From Actinomycetota bacterium (lineage in GTDB: Bacteria > Actinomycetota > Thermoleophilia > Solirubrobacterales > Solirubrobacteraceae), in contig VAXW01000003.1 in the NCBI GenBank assembly GCA_005884115.1, positions 372,001-436,000 of the forward strand: a stretch of 64,000 bases of DNA, written 5' to 3'. A program made the translations under genes and the position numbers. Below, piece after piece: positions 15,915 through 24,969 of the stretch; position 1 is the stretch's first letter, and every line of letters begins with the position of its first letter. The notes under the pieces are model-generated. The model searched no databases. It worked only from the letters and a program-made list of their open reading frames with translations, and was not told where the DNA came from.

Positions 15915-16712
15915 TCAGAGCTTGTGCGCCTTCGCGCGGCTGTAAAGCAGCCCGAGGAGGTGCGACTCGATCGCCGCGCTTGGAAACCGCCGATGCGTGT
16001 TCAGGGTGTAGAGCAAGATGTCCGCCGCGCCCACCCGAAAGATCGCCTCGATCGCGTAGATGACGTTCGCAGGCGGCGCGGGGGGCGGCAGACGGAAGCA
16101 CTTCTGTCTGCCGCGCCGGAAGTGCTTCGGGCGCGGGAGGCGGAAGCATTTCCGGCGCGGTTTGACTTCGGTCCGGCGCGCTTTCTGCAGCCGCGCGAAC
16201 AGGTGAGCGTCGATTGCTTCGCTTCCCAGGGTGCGCGCCACCGGGACGACGCCGATCTGGCTTGCATACACCGAACTTCGTTGTGGCGCTTCTGCTTCGG
16301 CGAGCCGGAGCGTGTGCGCCATACACGCGCGACCGCGTTGCGAGCGAAGCGTTGCAATTTCTGCCTTTGCCAGCGCCTCGGTGGGCATCACGATCACGAT
16401 GGACGCCACAACCTCTTCGCGGTGATCTACGAGCAGGGAACTCTGAGCAGCGACAGCCTGCCCGCGGGGGTGGCCGCGGTGGCCGCAACGCAGCACTTCG
16501 TGCTGGAGTTCAGCGCCTTCGATGCGACCTCCGGCCTCGCCGCTGAACGGCGCGAAATCAGCCACGTCACCCGCTTTCAGATTGACGGCGCGCACGTATG
16601 CAAGCGCGTGCGCTTTCGTGATCGCGCTCGATCCGCCGCAGCCGCCGAGCAGCGGTGTGCTGACCACGACCGCAACGGCCCACGCCCGCAACCCCCTCAC
16701 GCCCGGAATCAT
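15915..16712 (-). CDS. Secreted lipoprotein interrupted by a palindromic insert
   Basis: A 265-residue predicted lipoprotein. The signal peptide RAWAVAVVVSTPLLGGCGG has a lipobox with Cys about 23. The mature domain (HALAYVRAVNLKAGDVADFA, later RACMAHTLRLAEAEAP and SQIGVVPVARTLGS) looks like a secreted family common in this lineage, of unknown function. About residues 180-212 are an atypical basic block (KCFRLP, then RPKHFRRGRQ, then KCFRLPPP) encoded by a palindrome array at 16085-16162; sequence that looks native resumes at NVIYAIEAIFRVGAADILLY. The insert keeps the frame. Start ATG 16712, or 16730; neither has a strong ribosome site. Confidence 0.6.
   Translation of the reverse strand: MIPGVRGLRAWAVAVVVSTPLLGGCGGSSAITKAHALAYVRAVNLKAGDVADFAPFSGEAGGRIEGAELQHEVLRCGHRGHPRGQAVAAQSSLLVDHREEVVASIVIVMPTEALAKAEIATLRSQRGRACMAHTLRLAEAEAPQRSSVYASQIGVVPVARTLGSEAIDAHLFARLQKARRTEVKPRRKCFRLPRPKHFRRGRQKCFRLPPPAPPANVIYAIEAIFRVGAADILLYTLNTHRRFPSAAIESHLLGLLYSRAKAHKL
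16085..16162. repeat. Nested REP-like palindromes inside a lipoprotein gene
   Basis: Three adjacent imperfect palindromes share the core GGAAGYRCTTCC. The first is GCGGCAGAC ... GTCTGCCGC around GAAGCACTTC (16085-16115). The second is CGCCGGAAGTGCTTCGGGCG. The third is centred on GGAAGCATTTCC. They read in frame as a repeated KCFRLP/KHFRR motif. This resembles a REP/BIME-like mobile palindrome cluster read through by the host gene. Confidence 0.6.
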
Positions 16713-17025
16713 TTCACGGCGCGCGTGCATCGCAGGGATCGCGTCAAGCGCGTGGCCGGAGGCAGCGTTCTTGAGGTTGTCGAGCTCTCGGAGACAGCGC
16801 GGAGGCAGAGATCGTGACTGCGCTCCGCCGTGTCGGCCTGGGTCGCGAGCGCGTAACCCATCGGGCCCCATTGGGTTTCGGGCGGTCGAGAGCCAGGGTG
16901 GTAACCGGAGTGCTGACGCGCCCCGTCGGTTGCCGCCCCAGCGACGTTCGCAAAGGCGTAAGGATCTCGTGAGGGCCCTGTAAGGACTGCGGGCCAGGAT
17001 TGCTCGAAACGACCAAGGAGCCCTC

Positions 17026-17493
17026 ATGCCCCGCAGCAGATCCTTTCTCGCAGTGCTCACGATTGCCATCGCCGGGGTCGTCTCGATCAGCGCGATCTCG
17101 ATGGCCGCGAGCGGCAGGTCGGCGACGGCGGCGAGCAGCCGTCCGACGCTGAGCCTCCACCAGACCAAGTACGGCAAGGTGATCTTCGATGGGCACAATC
17201 GCGCGTTGTACGCGTTCGGACGCGACCACGGCCGCGCGAGCACGTGCTACGGATCGTGCGCCCAGACGTGGCCGCCGTTCCTGACAAAGAGCAAGCCGCA
17301 GGCCGCCTCTGGCGCGCGCGGCGGCCTGGTCGGCACGACGCGCCGCAAGGACGGACGCCTGCAGGTGACATACGGCGGGCACCCGCTCTACTACTACAAC
17401 GCCGACATCAAGGGCCAGGCGAAGTGCCAGGGCGTGAACAACGCCGGAGGCATCTGGCTCGTCGTTTCGCCGGGCGGCAGCCCCGTGCGCTAG
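17026..17493 (+). CDS. Secreted protein with YG-x-V ... DGxxLYxF repeats
   Basis: A 155-residue exported protein with an N-terminal signal peptide (about 1-28, AVLTIAIAGVVSISAISMAA). The mature part carries two copies of the motif of the secreted-repeat family PF03640: KYGKVIFDGHNRALYAFGRD with CYGSCAQTWPPF, and then VTYGGHPLYYYNADIKGQAK. These small beta proteins often sit near redox or heme genes, but their function is unknown. AAGGAG lies 6 bases before the ATG. A clear intrinsic terminator follows at 17517. The 313 bases upstream separate it from the divergent lipoprotein gene and should hold both promoters. Confidence 0.85.
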   Translation: MPRSRSFLAVLTIAIAGVVSISAISMAASGRSATAASSRPTLSLHQTKYGKVIFDGHNRALYAFGRDHGRASTCYGSCAQTWPPFLTKSKPQAASGARGGLVGTTRRKDGRLQVTYGGHPLYYYNADIKGQAKCQGVNNAGGIWLVVSPGGSPVR

Positions 17494-17516
17494 CCGCGCG
17501 ATTCCGCGACGACCCC

Positions 17517-17549
17517 GGAGGCCGCGATCAACGCGGCCTCCGTCGTTTT
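17517..17549 (+). terminator. Rho-independent terminator
   Basis: A perfect 10-bp stem (GGAGGCCGCG / CGCGGCCTCC) with loop ATCAA, followed by GTCGTTTT. It lies 24 bases after the stop of the secreted-repeat gene and is the best intrinsic terminator in the window. Confidence 0.85.
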
Positions 17550-17710
17550 ATCCCCGAGTGGAGGCTCTCGATGAGCCGTCCTCGTGGCAGCGTGCACCAG
17601 CCTCCACACCTAGCGCCCCCTACCGAGCGCCGAAGCGAGCGCCGCTCGGCAGCGACGGCGGGGCGCTCGCCGGGTGGTGCCGGCTCGATTGGGATAGCCT
17701 CGAACGCGAG

Positions 17711-18496
17711 ATGAGTCAGCTCGCGTTTGACGAGTCGACGGGCAAGCATCTGGAGGCGCTGTACCAGATCGGCGACGCGGTGTGCCGGCGCGAGATAGCA
17801 CGGACGGCGCTGGCGGCCAGGCGCGGCGAGCGGATTCTCGACGTCGGCTGCGGCCCGGGTTTCTTCTGCGCGGAGCTGCTCGAGGAAGTGGGCGAGGACG
17901 GCCGGATCACGGGTCTCGACGCCAGCCGGCAGATGCTCGCCCTGGCCACGCGACGCTGCGCCGGACAGGAGAACGTCGCATTTCAGAAAGCTGATGCCAC
18001 ATCGCTTCCGGTCGAGGACGCGAGCTTCGACGCAGCGCTCTGCGTGCAGGTGCTCGAGTACGTCTCGGACTACCCGAAGGCGCTCGTGGAGCTGCACCGA
18101 GCCGTGCGGCCGGGAGGGCGCGTGCTCGTCTGGGACTCCGACTGGGCCACGGTGTCGTGGCACTCGGCCGACCCGTACCGGATGCAACGGCTTCTCGCGG
18201 CCTGGGATGAGCACCTGGCGCACCCCTCGCTTCCTCGCACCCTGGCGCCGGCGATGCGCTCAGCGGGCTTGGACCGGATCCACGCGATCGCACACACCTT
18301 CGCCGCCACCGCGTGGGACCCGGACACGTTCGGCGTCTCGCTGATCCCGCTGATCGCGGACTTCGCGCCCGGGCACAACGGCCTCAGCAAGGCAGACGCG
18401 GAGGAGTGGGCGGCCGAGCAGCGCAAGCTCGGCGAGCGCGGCGAATTCTTCTTTACCTACACGCAGTTCTGCTTCACCGCAAGGCGCCCAGGCTAG
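17711..18496 (+). CDS. SAM-dependent methyltransferase
   Basis: A 261-residue class I methyltransferase. Motif I is ILDVGCGPGFFCAELLEEVG, the acidic residue after strand 2 is in ITGLDASRQML, and motif post-I is KADATSLPVEDASFDAALCV. The later strand RPGGRVLVWDSDWATVSWHS is like UbiE/sterol-type small-molecule methyltransferases. The substrate is unknown. The ATG at 17711 is chosen because MSQLAFDESTGKHLEALYQI looks like a conserved N-terminus and the 51 codons upstream are low complexity. It is separated from the preceding gene by a terminator, so it has its own promoter. Confidence 0.85.
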   Translation: MSQLAFDESTGKHLEALYQIGDAVCRREIARTALAARRGERILDVGCGPGFFCAELLEEVGEDGRITGLDASRQMLALATRRCAGQENVAFQKADATSLPVEDASFDAALCVQVLEYVSDYPKALVELHRAVRPGGRVLVWDSDWATVSWHSADPYRMQRLLAAWDEHLAHPSLPRTLAPAMRSAGLDRIHAIAHTFAATAWDPDTFGVSLIPLIADFAPGHNGLSKADAEEWAAEQRKLGERGEFFFTYTQFCFTARRPG

Positions 18497-18557
18497 AGCC
18501 CGCTACTGCGAGCTTGCGGCGCCTACGAGTGGCGCTGATGCGATACTCGCAGCGCAG

Positions 18558-19247
18558 ATGGACGCGAGCGACTCCACCGGCGAGGCTCCGGCTCAGCCTG
18601 CTGGCACGCGTTTGAAGCTTGTGCTCCCGCTCGCGGTGCTTGCCGCGATCATTGTTGGCGTGACGCTGCTCTTGACCGGCGGGTCGAGCAAACAGGCGCT
18701 GCCTGGCAACGCGGGCACGGCGAAGTCCGCGGCCTTTGCCGGCGCTACGCTCGATCCGCCGCAGCCCGCGCCGCCGCTGGACACGCTGCGTAACTACGAC
18801 GGCTCGAGCTTCAGCCTTGGCTCGCAGCGCGGCAAGGCTGTGTTCGTGACCTTCCTGTACTCGCACTGCCCCGACGTTTGCCCGCTGATCGCCTCAAAGC
18901 TCCACTACGCCTACGCGAGCCTGCCTTCGCCGTTGCGCACCCGCGTGAGCCTCGTGGCGGTCTCGGTCGACCCGCACGGCGACAGCGCCGGCGCGGTCGC
19001 GGCGTTCGTGCGCAAGCACCAGCTGAGCGGCGAGGCGCGCTACCTGGTCGGCTCCGCCCAGCGCCTGGTGCCCGTGTGGAAGGCATGGAACGTGGGCTCC
19101 GAAGCGGACGTCTCGCGACCCGACCTCGTCAACCACTCGGCCCTCGTGTACGGGATCGGCGCCAGCGGACGCATATACACGGTCTACGCAGCCAACTTCA
19201 CCCCGGGTCAGGTGATCCACGACATAAAGCCGCTGCTCGCGCGCTAG
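18558..19247 (+). CDS. SCO1/SenC family copper/redox protein
   Basis: A 229-residue membrane-anchored thioredoxin-fold protein. One N-terminal transmembrane helix (LKLVLPLAVLAAIIVGVTLL) is followed by a linker and the Sco domain with the copper-binding YSHCPDVCPLIA motif and a distal His (LVNHSALVYGI). Sco proteins deliver copper to the CuA site of cytochrome c oxidase or act as thiol reductases outside the membrane. No oxidase genes are in the window. It is convergent with the large subtilase-like gene, with 43 bases between. Confidence 0.9.
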   Translation: MDASDSTGEAPAQPAGTRLKLVLPLAVLAAIIVGVTLLLTGGSSKQALPGNAGTAKSAAFAGATLDPPQPAPPLDTLRNYDGSSFSLGSQRGKAVFVTFLYSHCPDVCPLIASKLHYAYASLPSPLRTRVSLVAVSVDPHGDSAGAVAAFVRKHQLSGEARYLVGSAQRLVPVWKAWNVGSEADVSRPDLVNHSALVYGIGASGRIYTVYAANFTPGQVIHDIKPLLAR

Positions 19248-19290
19248 CGGCGGCGAGCGTTCGAGCTTCTACGAGCTAAGGGCACGGCAG

Positions 19291-22200
19291 CTAGGGCACG
19301 CGAGCCTTCGCGGGGTAGGAGATGTTGCCCGCGTCATCGATCGCGCGAAGCCCGATGTTGCGCGCCCCCGACGTCGACACGGTGGCGCACTGTTCGGTGC
19401 CGGCCGGAGCAGGAGCCGGCGCGCCCGGTAGCGGAGTGCCTTTGGTGGTGAAGTTTTTGGCGCTCACTCCGCGCGGGAACGCCCGCAGTTCGTAGCTGGC
19501 GGCGGTTCCCACGTTCCAATCGTCTCCTGGCGCCTTCCAGCACACGGTGGTGGCGTTCGTGAAGTGCATCGCGGCCGGCTTCATCGGCGGGCGCGTGTCA
19601 TCGCCGTAGTGGCCTGTGTTGCGGTCGTTCTGGTGCCAGTGCCAGGCGTCGTTGTTCGCGCTCGCCAGACCCGGGGTCCTGTACGCGTGCAGCCAGCCCT
19701 CGCGCAGGCCGATGACGACCGTGTTGGTCCCGTCGCCGAGCAGATCGCCGACCGCCGGCGTGAACACGGTCCAGCCACCGGTCCACTTCGGCCATCCGGA
19801 CAGGGGCTGACCCGTCGTGCCGTCCCACGCCTGCAGCGCGCTCGAGTCAGCGCCGAGGATGATGTCCGGTTTGCCTTCGCCGGTCACGTCTGCGAGCGCG
19901 GGAGCGCTGAGGAACGCGAGTCCCTGCAATGGCTGCGTGTACTGCGCGAGGTTCGCGCCGCCTTCGGGATTCCAGGCCTCGACAGCGGAGCGCACGCGGA
20001 TGCCCTTGCCGGGCGTCTCGACGACGCCCGTGACGATGTCCGTGGCGGCCGAGCTTGCTTGGACCGCCGTGAGCGCACCAGCGCCGAGTTTGCCGAGCGA
20101 AGCCGTGGTCGTGAAGTGCACGAGCGAAGACGACGGGTTGAGGGGGCCTTCGGCCGGGATCGAGCCGGGGCTCTCTTTGGTCGCATTCCCGGTTCGCAGG
20201 TCGATCGTCTGCGAGGTGAACAGGCCGGGGTTGGCGACCAGCTGCGGGCCGGTCACTCCTTCGAAGGAGACGGGCGTCTGCACGCCCTCGGTGATGAAGT
20301 CCTGTGCGGTCCCGTACCCCTGCTCCGCCGCTTCAAGCGCGACCGGGAAGTGCGGCAGCCGCGCGCCGCCGGCATGGTTGTTGCCTTCCGAGGAATACCC
20401 CTCGACGAAGCCGTACACGGGCGCGCCGCCCACCGGTTCTTTGCCGAACTCGGTGTCCTGGACCGCGACGACGACGTCCGGGTGCCCGTCACCGTCGACA
20501 TCCACGAGCGTCGGCGTGGTTGCGATCTTGTAGTCGCGCGCGTAGATGCATGGCTGCGACGCGCACGCGCCCGGTTTGGGAAGCGGGTTTGGCGGGTCGG
20601 TCGACACCGGCCAGCCGGGTACCGGTTTGCCCTTCGGCGTCCACGCGTACATGTGGCCGTCCCATCCGCCGATGACGATGTCCAGCTGGCCGTTGCCCAC
20701 TAGGTCGCCGAGCGCGGCACCGCCGACGTTCCCGGTCGACGGATGGCGCACGTATTCCGCCTCTTCGGGCGGGACCGGCATGCGCTGGAACTGCGAGTCG
20801 GTGTGGACGGGAAAGCCGCGCAGCAGTCGTCCTTTGCGGTTCCACGCGTACACGTAGCCGTCCTCGCCGGTCGCTACGACCTCGAGTTCGCCGTCGTGGA
20901 AGAGGTCGCCCACGGCGAGCGGCGCGACGATCGGTTCGTGCGGCTGCGGGATTTCACCCGATGTCCACGCGGGGTCGGACAGGTAGTTGAACGGGTATTT
21001 CGGATCCACGCCCCGCGCCAGCCCAGTGTGCACGGGCCAGCCCTTCGGTTCGCTGCCGTTGGGACGGTATGCGTGCACCGTCCCGTCGGAGCCCGCCACG
21101 AGCACGTCGAGGCCCCCGCGTCCCTCGATGTCGGCGAGCGTGGGAGAGGACTCGATCGAGGTGCCCAGGTTCTTGTGCAGGCCCTGTACTTCGCTCGGGT
21201 CGTGACGCAGCTGGAATACGCGCCGGTCCTCACCGAGGCGCCCGGAGGCGTCGGTGACCTGGACGCGTACGCTGACGTCGTAGCGCTCGATCGATAGGCG
21301 GTCGGCCGTCGGCGCTTCGTAGGCGGCCGCCCAGAAGCTTTCGGGGATCTGGCTGAGGTCTATCGACCCGCTCACGCTCTGCGGCGCAGAGCCCGCGCCG
21401 AAGGCGACGGTTTTGAATTCATTGTCGGCTGGCTCGACGCCGGGGGCGTACTGCAGCTTCCATTGATAGGAGGGCGAGCGCTTGGCCGCGACATTGGCTT
21501 TGAGCGCGGCGGTCGATTGGAGCGTGGGGTCGACCTCGTCGTACCATTCCGGCGCCGTGATGTCAGCGGTCGGCGGGATCTTGCCTTCGTGCACGGCTTT
21601 CATGGCCTGGTAGACGTTGGGACGCCCGTAGCCGTACTGGATGTTCCACTCCGCCCCCGCGAGCCCGGGGAAGCAGGTGGCGCACGGGGTCGATTCGATG
21701 GGGCTCGCTGTTGCACGGGTGACTTGGAAGACCTCGTTGGCGTCGAGCGGTTCTGAGATCTCGTGCGCGGCGGCCGCGTCCTGGCCGGCCGAGGACACGA
21801 GCGCGGCCACGCCGGCGGTCGTGGGGATGGCGGTAGAGGTCGACCCGTCGCCGGTGGGGACGCTGAACAGCGCGTGGGCGCCGTAGGAGGTGAGGGTCGA
21901 GCGCGAGCGGAACGTCGTCGCCGTGAGGTCCTGGGGGAGCGATTCTCCGCTGCGGTTCGACTGATCGGACACGATCGAGTTCCCGGGCCATACGTGCGGA
22001 TAGCGCATGCCCTCGGTGTGGTCGGCAGACTCGAAGTCGTTCGAGGCCCACGCGAGCACGACGCCGTGGTTGTAGGCGTACTGCACCGCGCCCAGCATCG
22101 ACGGCGTCTGGCCGAGGGCGGCGGTCGTGACGTCGATCACCTTCGCGCCGGAGTCGACGGCGAACACGATCGCCTCAGCCACGCGGTCGGGCCGGTCGAT

Positions 22201-23019
22201 CGCCTCGTCGCCCATCTTCACGCTCAGCAGGCGGCAGCCGGGGCAGACGCCCACGTCGGCGAAGTGGTTGTTGGCGGTCCCGACCAACGCCCGCGACTCC
22301 CCACTGGCGTGCCCGTAGACGATGTTGTCGGTCTGCGGATCGTTGTTGTCGCGGTGGAAGTTCCAGCCCGAGATGTCGTTGGGGTAACCGTTTTTGTCGT
22401 TGTCGAAGCGCCCGCCCGACGGGCACTGCACGATCAGGTGATTCTGGATTTCGCAGTGGCCGAAGGCGATGATCAGGTCCTCCGGGGTGATCCCGCCCGC
22501 CTGCGGGTTGGCACGTCCGACGCGCGGGTCCTGCGCGTAGTCCTCGACGCTTACGACCCCGTCGCCGTTGAGGTCGTACGTTCCGTGAGTCTGCCCGCCC
22601 GAATCCTCGGGGTAGGGGAGCTCGCCCGTGTTCAGGTAGGCCTGGTCTCGCAGGTCGTTTGCGTCGCTGCGCTTCCAGTTGACGCCGCCCTCCATGTAGG
22701 CGACCGTGATGTCGCCCATGCCGTAGCTGGCCCACGCGCGGTTGACGCTCATGCCCGCAGCGCCCTCGGGGTCTTCCGCTTTGGGCGCGGTCTGCGGGAT
22801 GCAGTCGAACAGGGGCCAGTCCTCCGAGTTCCACGTTTCGGGCGCGGGGAAGTTGCGCTCGGCTCCCGCGAAACCGGGGTCGTTGGGCCCGCTGATCGAG
22901 CTGGTGCAGGTCGCGGCGCCGGCGCCCGAGGGTGCGCTCAACCCCCACAGCAGTGCCAGCAGCAGCGCGGGCAAAAGTACCCAGGCTGCACGAAAAGGTC
23001 GAACATCGATCTGCCTCAC
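19291..23019 (-). CDS. Large secreted S8 peptidase-like protein with FG-GAP/VCBS repeats
   Basis: A 1242-residue exported protein. The signal peptide covers about 1-38 (WVLLPALLLALLWGLSA). The subtilase-like domain runs to about 470: the block around DITVAYMEGGVNW has Glu where the catalytic Asp is expected, a His sits in VYGHASGESRALVG, and the Ser block is STSTAIPTTAGVAAL. An EF-hand-like DLNGDGVVSVEDY lies early. From about 600 there are at least five repeats such as DVDGDGHPDVVVAV and DLVGNGQLDIVIGGWDG, an integrin-like beta-propeller. The C-terminus is Ig/Fn3-like. Start GTG 23019 has GGAGGAG 7 bases upstream. Proteolysis is uncertain because of the altered triad. Confidence 0.8.
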   Translation of the reverse strand: MRQIDVRPFRAAWVLLPALLLALLWGLSAPSGAGAATCTSSISGPNDPGFAGAERNFPAPETWNSEDWPLFDCIPQTAPKAEDPEGAAGMSVNRAWASYGMGDITVAYMEGGVNWKRSDANDLRDQAYLNTGELPYPEDSGGQTHGTYDLNGDGVVSVEDYAQDPRVGRANPQAGGITPEDLIIAFGHCEIQNHLIVQCPSGGRFDNDKNGYPNDISGWNFHRDNNDPQTDNIVYGHASGESRALVGTANNHFADVGVCPGCRLLSVKMGDEAIDRPDRVAEAIVFAVDSGAKVIDVTTAALGQTPSMLGAVQYAYNHGVVLAWASNDFESADHTEGMRYPHVWPGNSIVSDQSNRSGESLPQDLTATTFRSRSTLTSYGAHALFSVPTGDGSTSTAIPTTAGVAALVSSAGQDAAAAHEISEPLDANEVFQVTRATASPIESTPCATCFPGLAGAEWNIQYGYGRPNVYQAMKAVHEGKIPPTADITAPEWYDEVDPTLQSTAALKANVAAKRSPSYQWKLQYAPGVEPADNEFKTVAFGAGSAPQSVSGSIDLSQIPESFWAAAYEAPTADRLSIERYDVSVRVQVTDASGRLGEDRRVFQLRHDPSEVQGLHKNLGTSIESSPTLADIEGRGGLDVLVAGSDGTVHAYRPNGSEPKGWPVHTGLARGVDPKYPFNYLSDPAWTSGEIPQPHEPIVAPLAVGDLFHDGELEVVATGEDGYVYAWNRKGRLLRGFPVHTDSQFQRMPVPPEEAEYVRHPSTGNVGGAALGDLVGNGQLDIVIGGWDGHMYAWTPKGKPVPGWPVSTDPPNPLPKPGACASQPCIYARDYKIATTPTLVDVDGDGHPDVVVAVQDTEFGKEPVGGAPVYGFVEGYSSEGNNHAGGARLPHFPVALEAAEQGYGTAQDFITEGVQTPVSFEGVTGPQLVANPGLFTSQTIDLRTGNATKESPGSIPAEGPLNPSSSLVHFTTTASLGKLGAGALTAVQASSAATDIVTGVVETPGKGIRVRSAVEAWNPEGGANLAQYTQPLQGLAFLSAPALADVTGEGKPDIILGADSSALQAWDGTTGQPLSGWPKWTGGWTVFTPAVGDLLGDGTNTVVIGLREGWLHAYRTPGLASANNDAWHWHQNDRNTGHYGDDTRPPMKPAAMHFTNATTVCWKAPGDDWNVGTAASYELRAFPRGVSAKNFTTKGTPLPGAPAPAPAGTEQCATVSTSGARNIGLRAIDDAGNISYPAKARVP

Positions 23020-23207
23020 GACCTCGCTCCTCCCCTGATGCTCACCCCAAGAACGGCGAAGGCTATCGCACCTTCGAGGATTAGCGAGCGAGCGTTCCCA
23101 CGGCCTCCGTGATCGCGGTGCGTGCGTCGCATACCCGCCGAAGTGCGTTGGATACGCCTCTTCCGCGCTGGTATCGTCGTCAAAGCTCGAACGTGACGAG
23201 GAGAGAT

Positions 23208-23993
23208 ATGGCGTCTGCCGCATCCGTGCTTAAGTTGCGCGCCGATTTCAGCCCCCTGGGCGATCGTCAGCTGTTCGCGCTCGGCCGTGCGGGTAACTCG
23301 GCGGCGCGGGACGCGCTCGTGCGCCAGTACATGCCACTGGCGCGCACGCTCGCGCGTCGCTACGACCGCTCCTCGGAGCCCTTCGACGACCTGCTCCAGG
23401 TTTCTCTGCTCGGATTGCTGAAGGCCATCGAGCGATTTGATCCAGACCTCGGATACCCGTTCACGTCCTTTGCGGTGCCAACGATCCTCGGCGAGATGCG
23501 CCGCTACTTCCGGGACTCGAGCTGGTCGGTGCACGTCCCGCGCGGGCATCAGGAGCGCGCGCTGAAGGTCCGCGACGCCCAAGAGCGACTAGCTGCCGGA
23601 TGGGGGCGGGCGCCGACGGCCAACGAGCTGGCGGAATATCTGGAGCTCAGCACGGAGGAGATCGTCGACGCCCTGCAGGTCATCCAGGCATACGAGGCCG
23701 TTTCGCTCGACGCACCCCGTGGCAGCCTGGCCGAGGAATTCACGGCCTACGGGGACGCCATGGGGCACGAGGACGAGCGCTACGAGCTCGTCGAGCTCGA
23801 CGCGACACTCGCGAGCGTGCTGGCGCACATCCCGCCGCGCGAGCGCCGGATTCTCAGGCTCCGCTTCCTCGAGGACCTGACCCAGACGGAGATCGCCGCG
23901 CGTGTCGGCGTCTCGCAGATGCAGGTATCGCGACTGCTGCGCCACTCGCTCGATCAGCTACGAGAGCTCGCCCAGGGTCGAACACCTGGATAG
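23208..23993 (+). CDS. sigF: SigB/SigF-family alternative sigma factor
   Basis: A 261-residue sigma-70 family factor lacking region 1. Region 2 is ARDALVRQYMPLARTLARRY then FDDLLQVSLLGLLKAIERFD and YPFTSFAVPTILGEMRRYFR. Region 3 covers RAPTANELAEYLEL. Region 4 ends DLTQTEIAARVGVSQMQVSRL. This is the general-stress/sporulation group regulated by anti-sigma partner switching. The ATG at 23208 has AGGAG 6 bases upstream. An RsbW-like gene follows after 65 bases, and STAS and MEDS-HATPase genes lie further down, completing the circuit. It is divergent from the subtilase-like gene. Confidence 0.9.
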   Translation: MASAASVLKLRADFSPLGDRQLFALGRAGNSAARDALVRQYMPLARTLARRYDRSSEPFDDLLQVSLLGLLKAIERFDPDLGYPFTSFAVPTILGEMRRYFRDSSWSVHVPRGHQERALKVRDAQERLAAGWGRAPTANELAEYLELSTEEIVDALQVIQAYEAVSLDAPRGSLAEEFTAYGDAMGHEDERYELVELDATLASVLAHIPPRERRILRLRFLEDLTQTEIAARVGVSQMQVSRLLRHSLDQLRELAQGRTPG

Positions 23994-24058
23994 AGCGGCG
24001 TACCTGCGGTAGCGTCCAGAGCGCGCTGTAGAGGCGCGCATCGCTACGCGGATCCTCG

Positions 24059-24955
24059 ATGACCGAGCCAGCGAAAGTCCTTCTGCACATGTGCAATGGG
24101 CCGGAGAACGTGACTCTGGTTCGTGAGGCGCTCACAGGGCTCTCCGAATACGGGCAGTTCGCCGGCGCCGAGCTCAACGACATCCGCACCGCTGTCACCG
24201 AGGCCTGCAACAACGTCGTCGTGCACGCCTACGAGGGTGGGGAGGGGCCGCTGGAAGTCGAGATCGGACTGATGCCGGGAACGACGGAAGTAGTCGTGCG
24301 CGATGAAGGCGGCGGGATCCAGCCACGAATTCGCGCTCTCGAGGAAGGACCCCTTGGCATCGGGCTGGCGGTCATCCAGGCGCTCGTGCGCAGCGTCGAG
24401 TTCAGGGACTCCGGTGGAGGCGGGACCGAGGTACGCATGCGCTTCGACACGCAGGCCGCGGACAGCGCCGGCGCAGACGGCGCTGGCGCAGATGCCGCTC
24501 GCGCCGATCGCGAAGGGGATCACAGCGCCCGGCGGCCTGCGGCGCCGCTCGAGCGGTGGGGGATCTCATCCCGCGAGCTTTCAAGGACGATCGGGATCAC
24601 GATCGCCCCCGCGAGCGCCGGCCGGGGGATCCTGCCGCGCGTGCTCAGCGTGCTCGCGGCGCGGGCGAACTTCTCGACGGACCGGATCTGCGACGTCCAG
24701 CTGCTGGCCGACGCGCTCACCGCCCGAGCGCCCCAGTCGCCCGCGGGGGACCTCATCAGCCTCACGGTGACCGTCGGACGCAGGACCCTCCAGCTGACGC
24801 TGGGTCCTCTGGCTGCGGGAAACGCCCGCGTCCTGGTCGAGCAATCGGAGGTCGAGGGCCTGGGGTCGGTGATCGAGAAGCTCAGCGACGAGCAGCGCGT
24901 CAGCTCCGACTCCGGAGCCGAGCACCTCGTGCTGCGCATGCTGGACAGGCACTGA
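24059..24955 (+). CDS. rsbW: Anti-sigma factor kinase, RsbW-like, with second degenerate half
   Basis: A 298-residue protein. Residues about 10-135 are a HATPase_c_2 (GHKL) domain: ELNDIRTAVTEACNNVVVHA is the N-box, VRDEGGGIQP the G1 box and GPLGIGLAVIQALV the G2 region, as in RsbW/SpoIIAB, which bind the sigma factor and phosphorylate the STAS antagonist. A low-complexity Ala/Asp/Gly linker (about 138-165) follows. The second half (about 175-290) has a fold-like pattern (RVLSVLAARANFSTDRICDV ... LLADAL) but no ATP motifs, which looks like a degenerate GHKL repeat. It directly follows sigF and is the best candidate anti-sigma factor. Confidence 0.85.
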   Translation: MTEPAKVLLHMCNGPENVTLVREALTGLSEYGQFAGAELNDIRTAVTEACNNVVVHAYEGGEGPLEVEIGLMPGTTEVVVRDEGGGIQPRIRALEEGPLGIGLAVIQALVRSVEFRDSGGGGTEVRMRFDTQAADSAGADGAGADAARADREGDHSARRPAAPLERWGISSRELSRTIGITIAPASAGRGILPRVLSVLAARANFSTDRICDVQLLADALTARAPQSPAGDLISLTVTVGRRTLQLTLGPLAAGNARVLVEQSEVEGLGSVIEKLSDEQRVSSDSGAEHLVLRMLDRH

Positions 24956-24969
24956 GGAGGGACCCTCGC

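Noticed and set aside
15745-16488. A minus-strand frame overlapping the CAT tRNA
   Set aside because: Composition is Arg/Pro-rich and it overlaps the tRNA and the lipoprotein gene in another frame; no domain or start signal.
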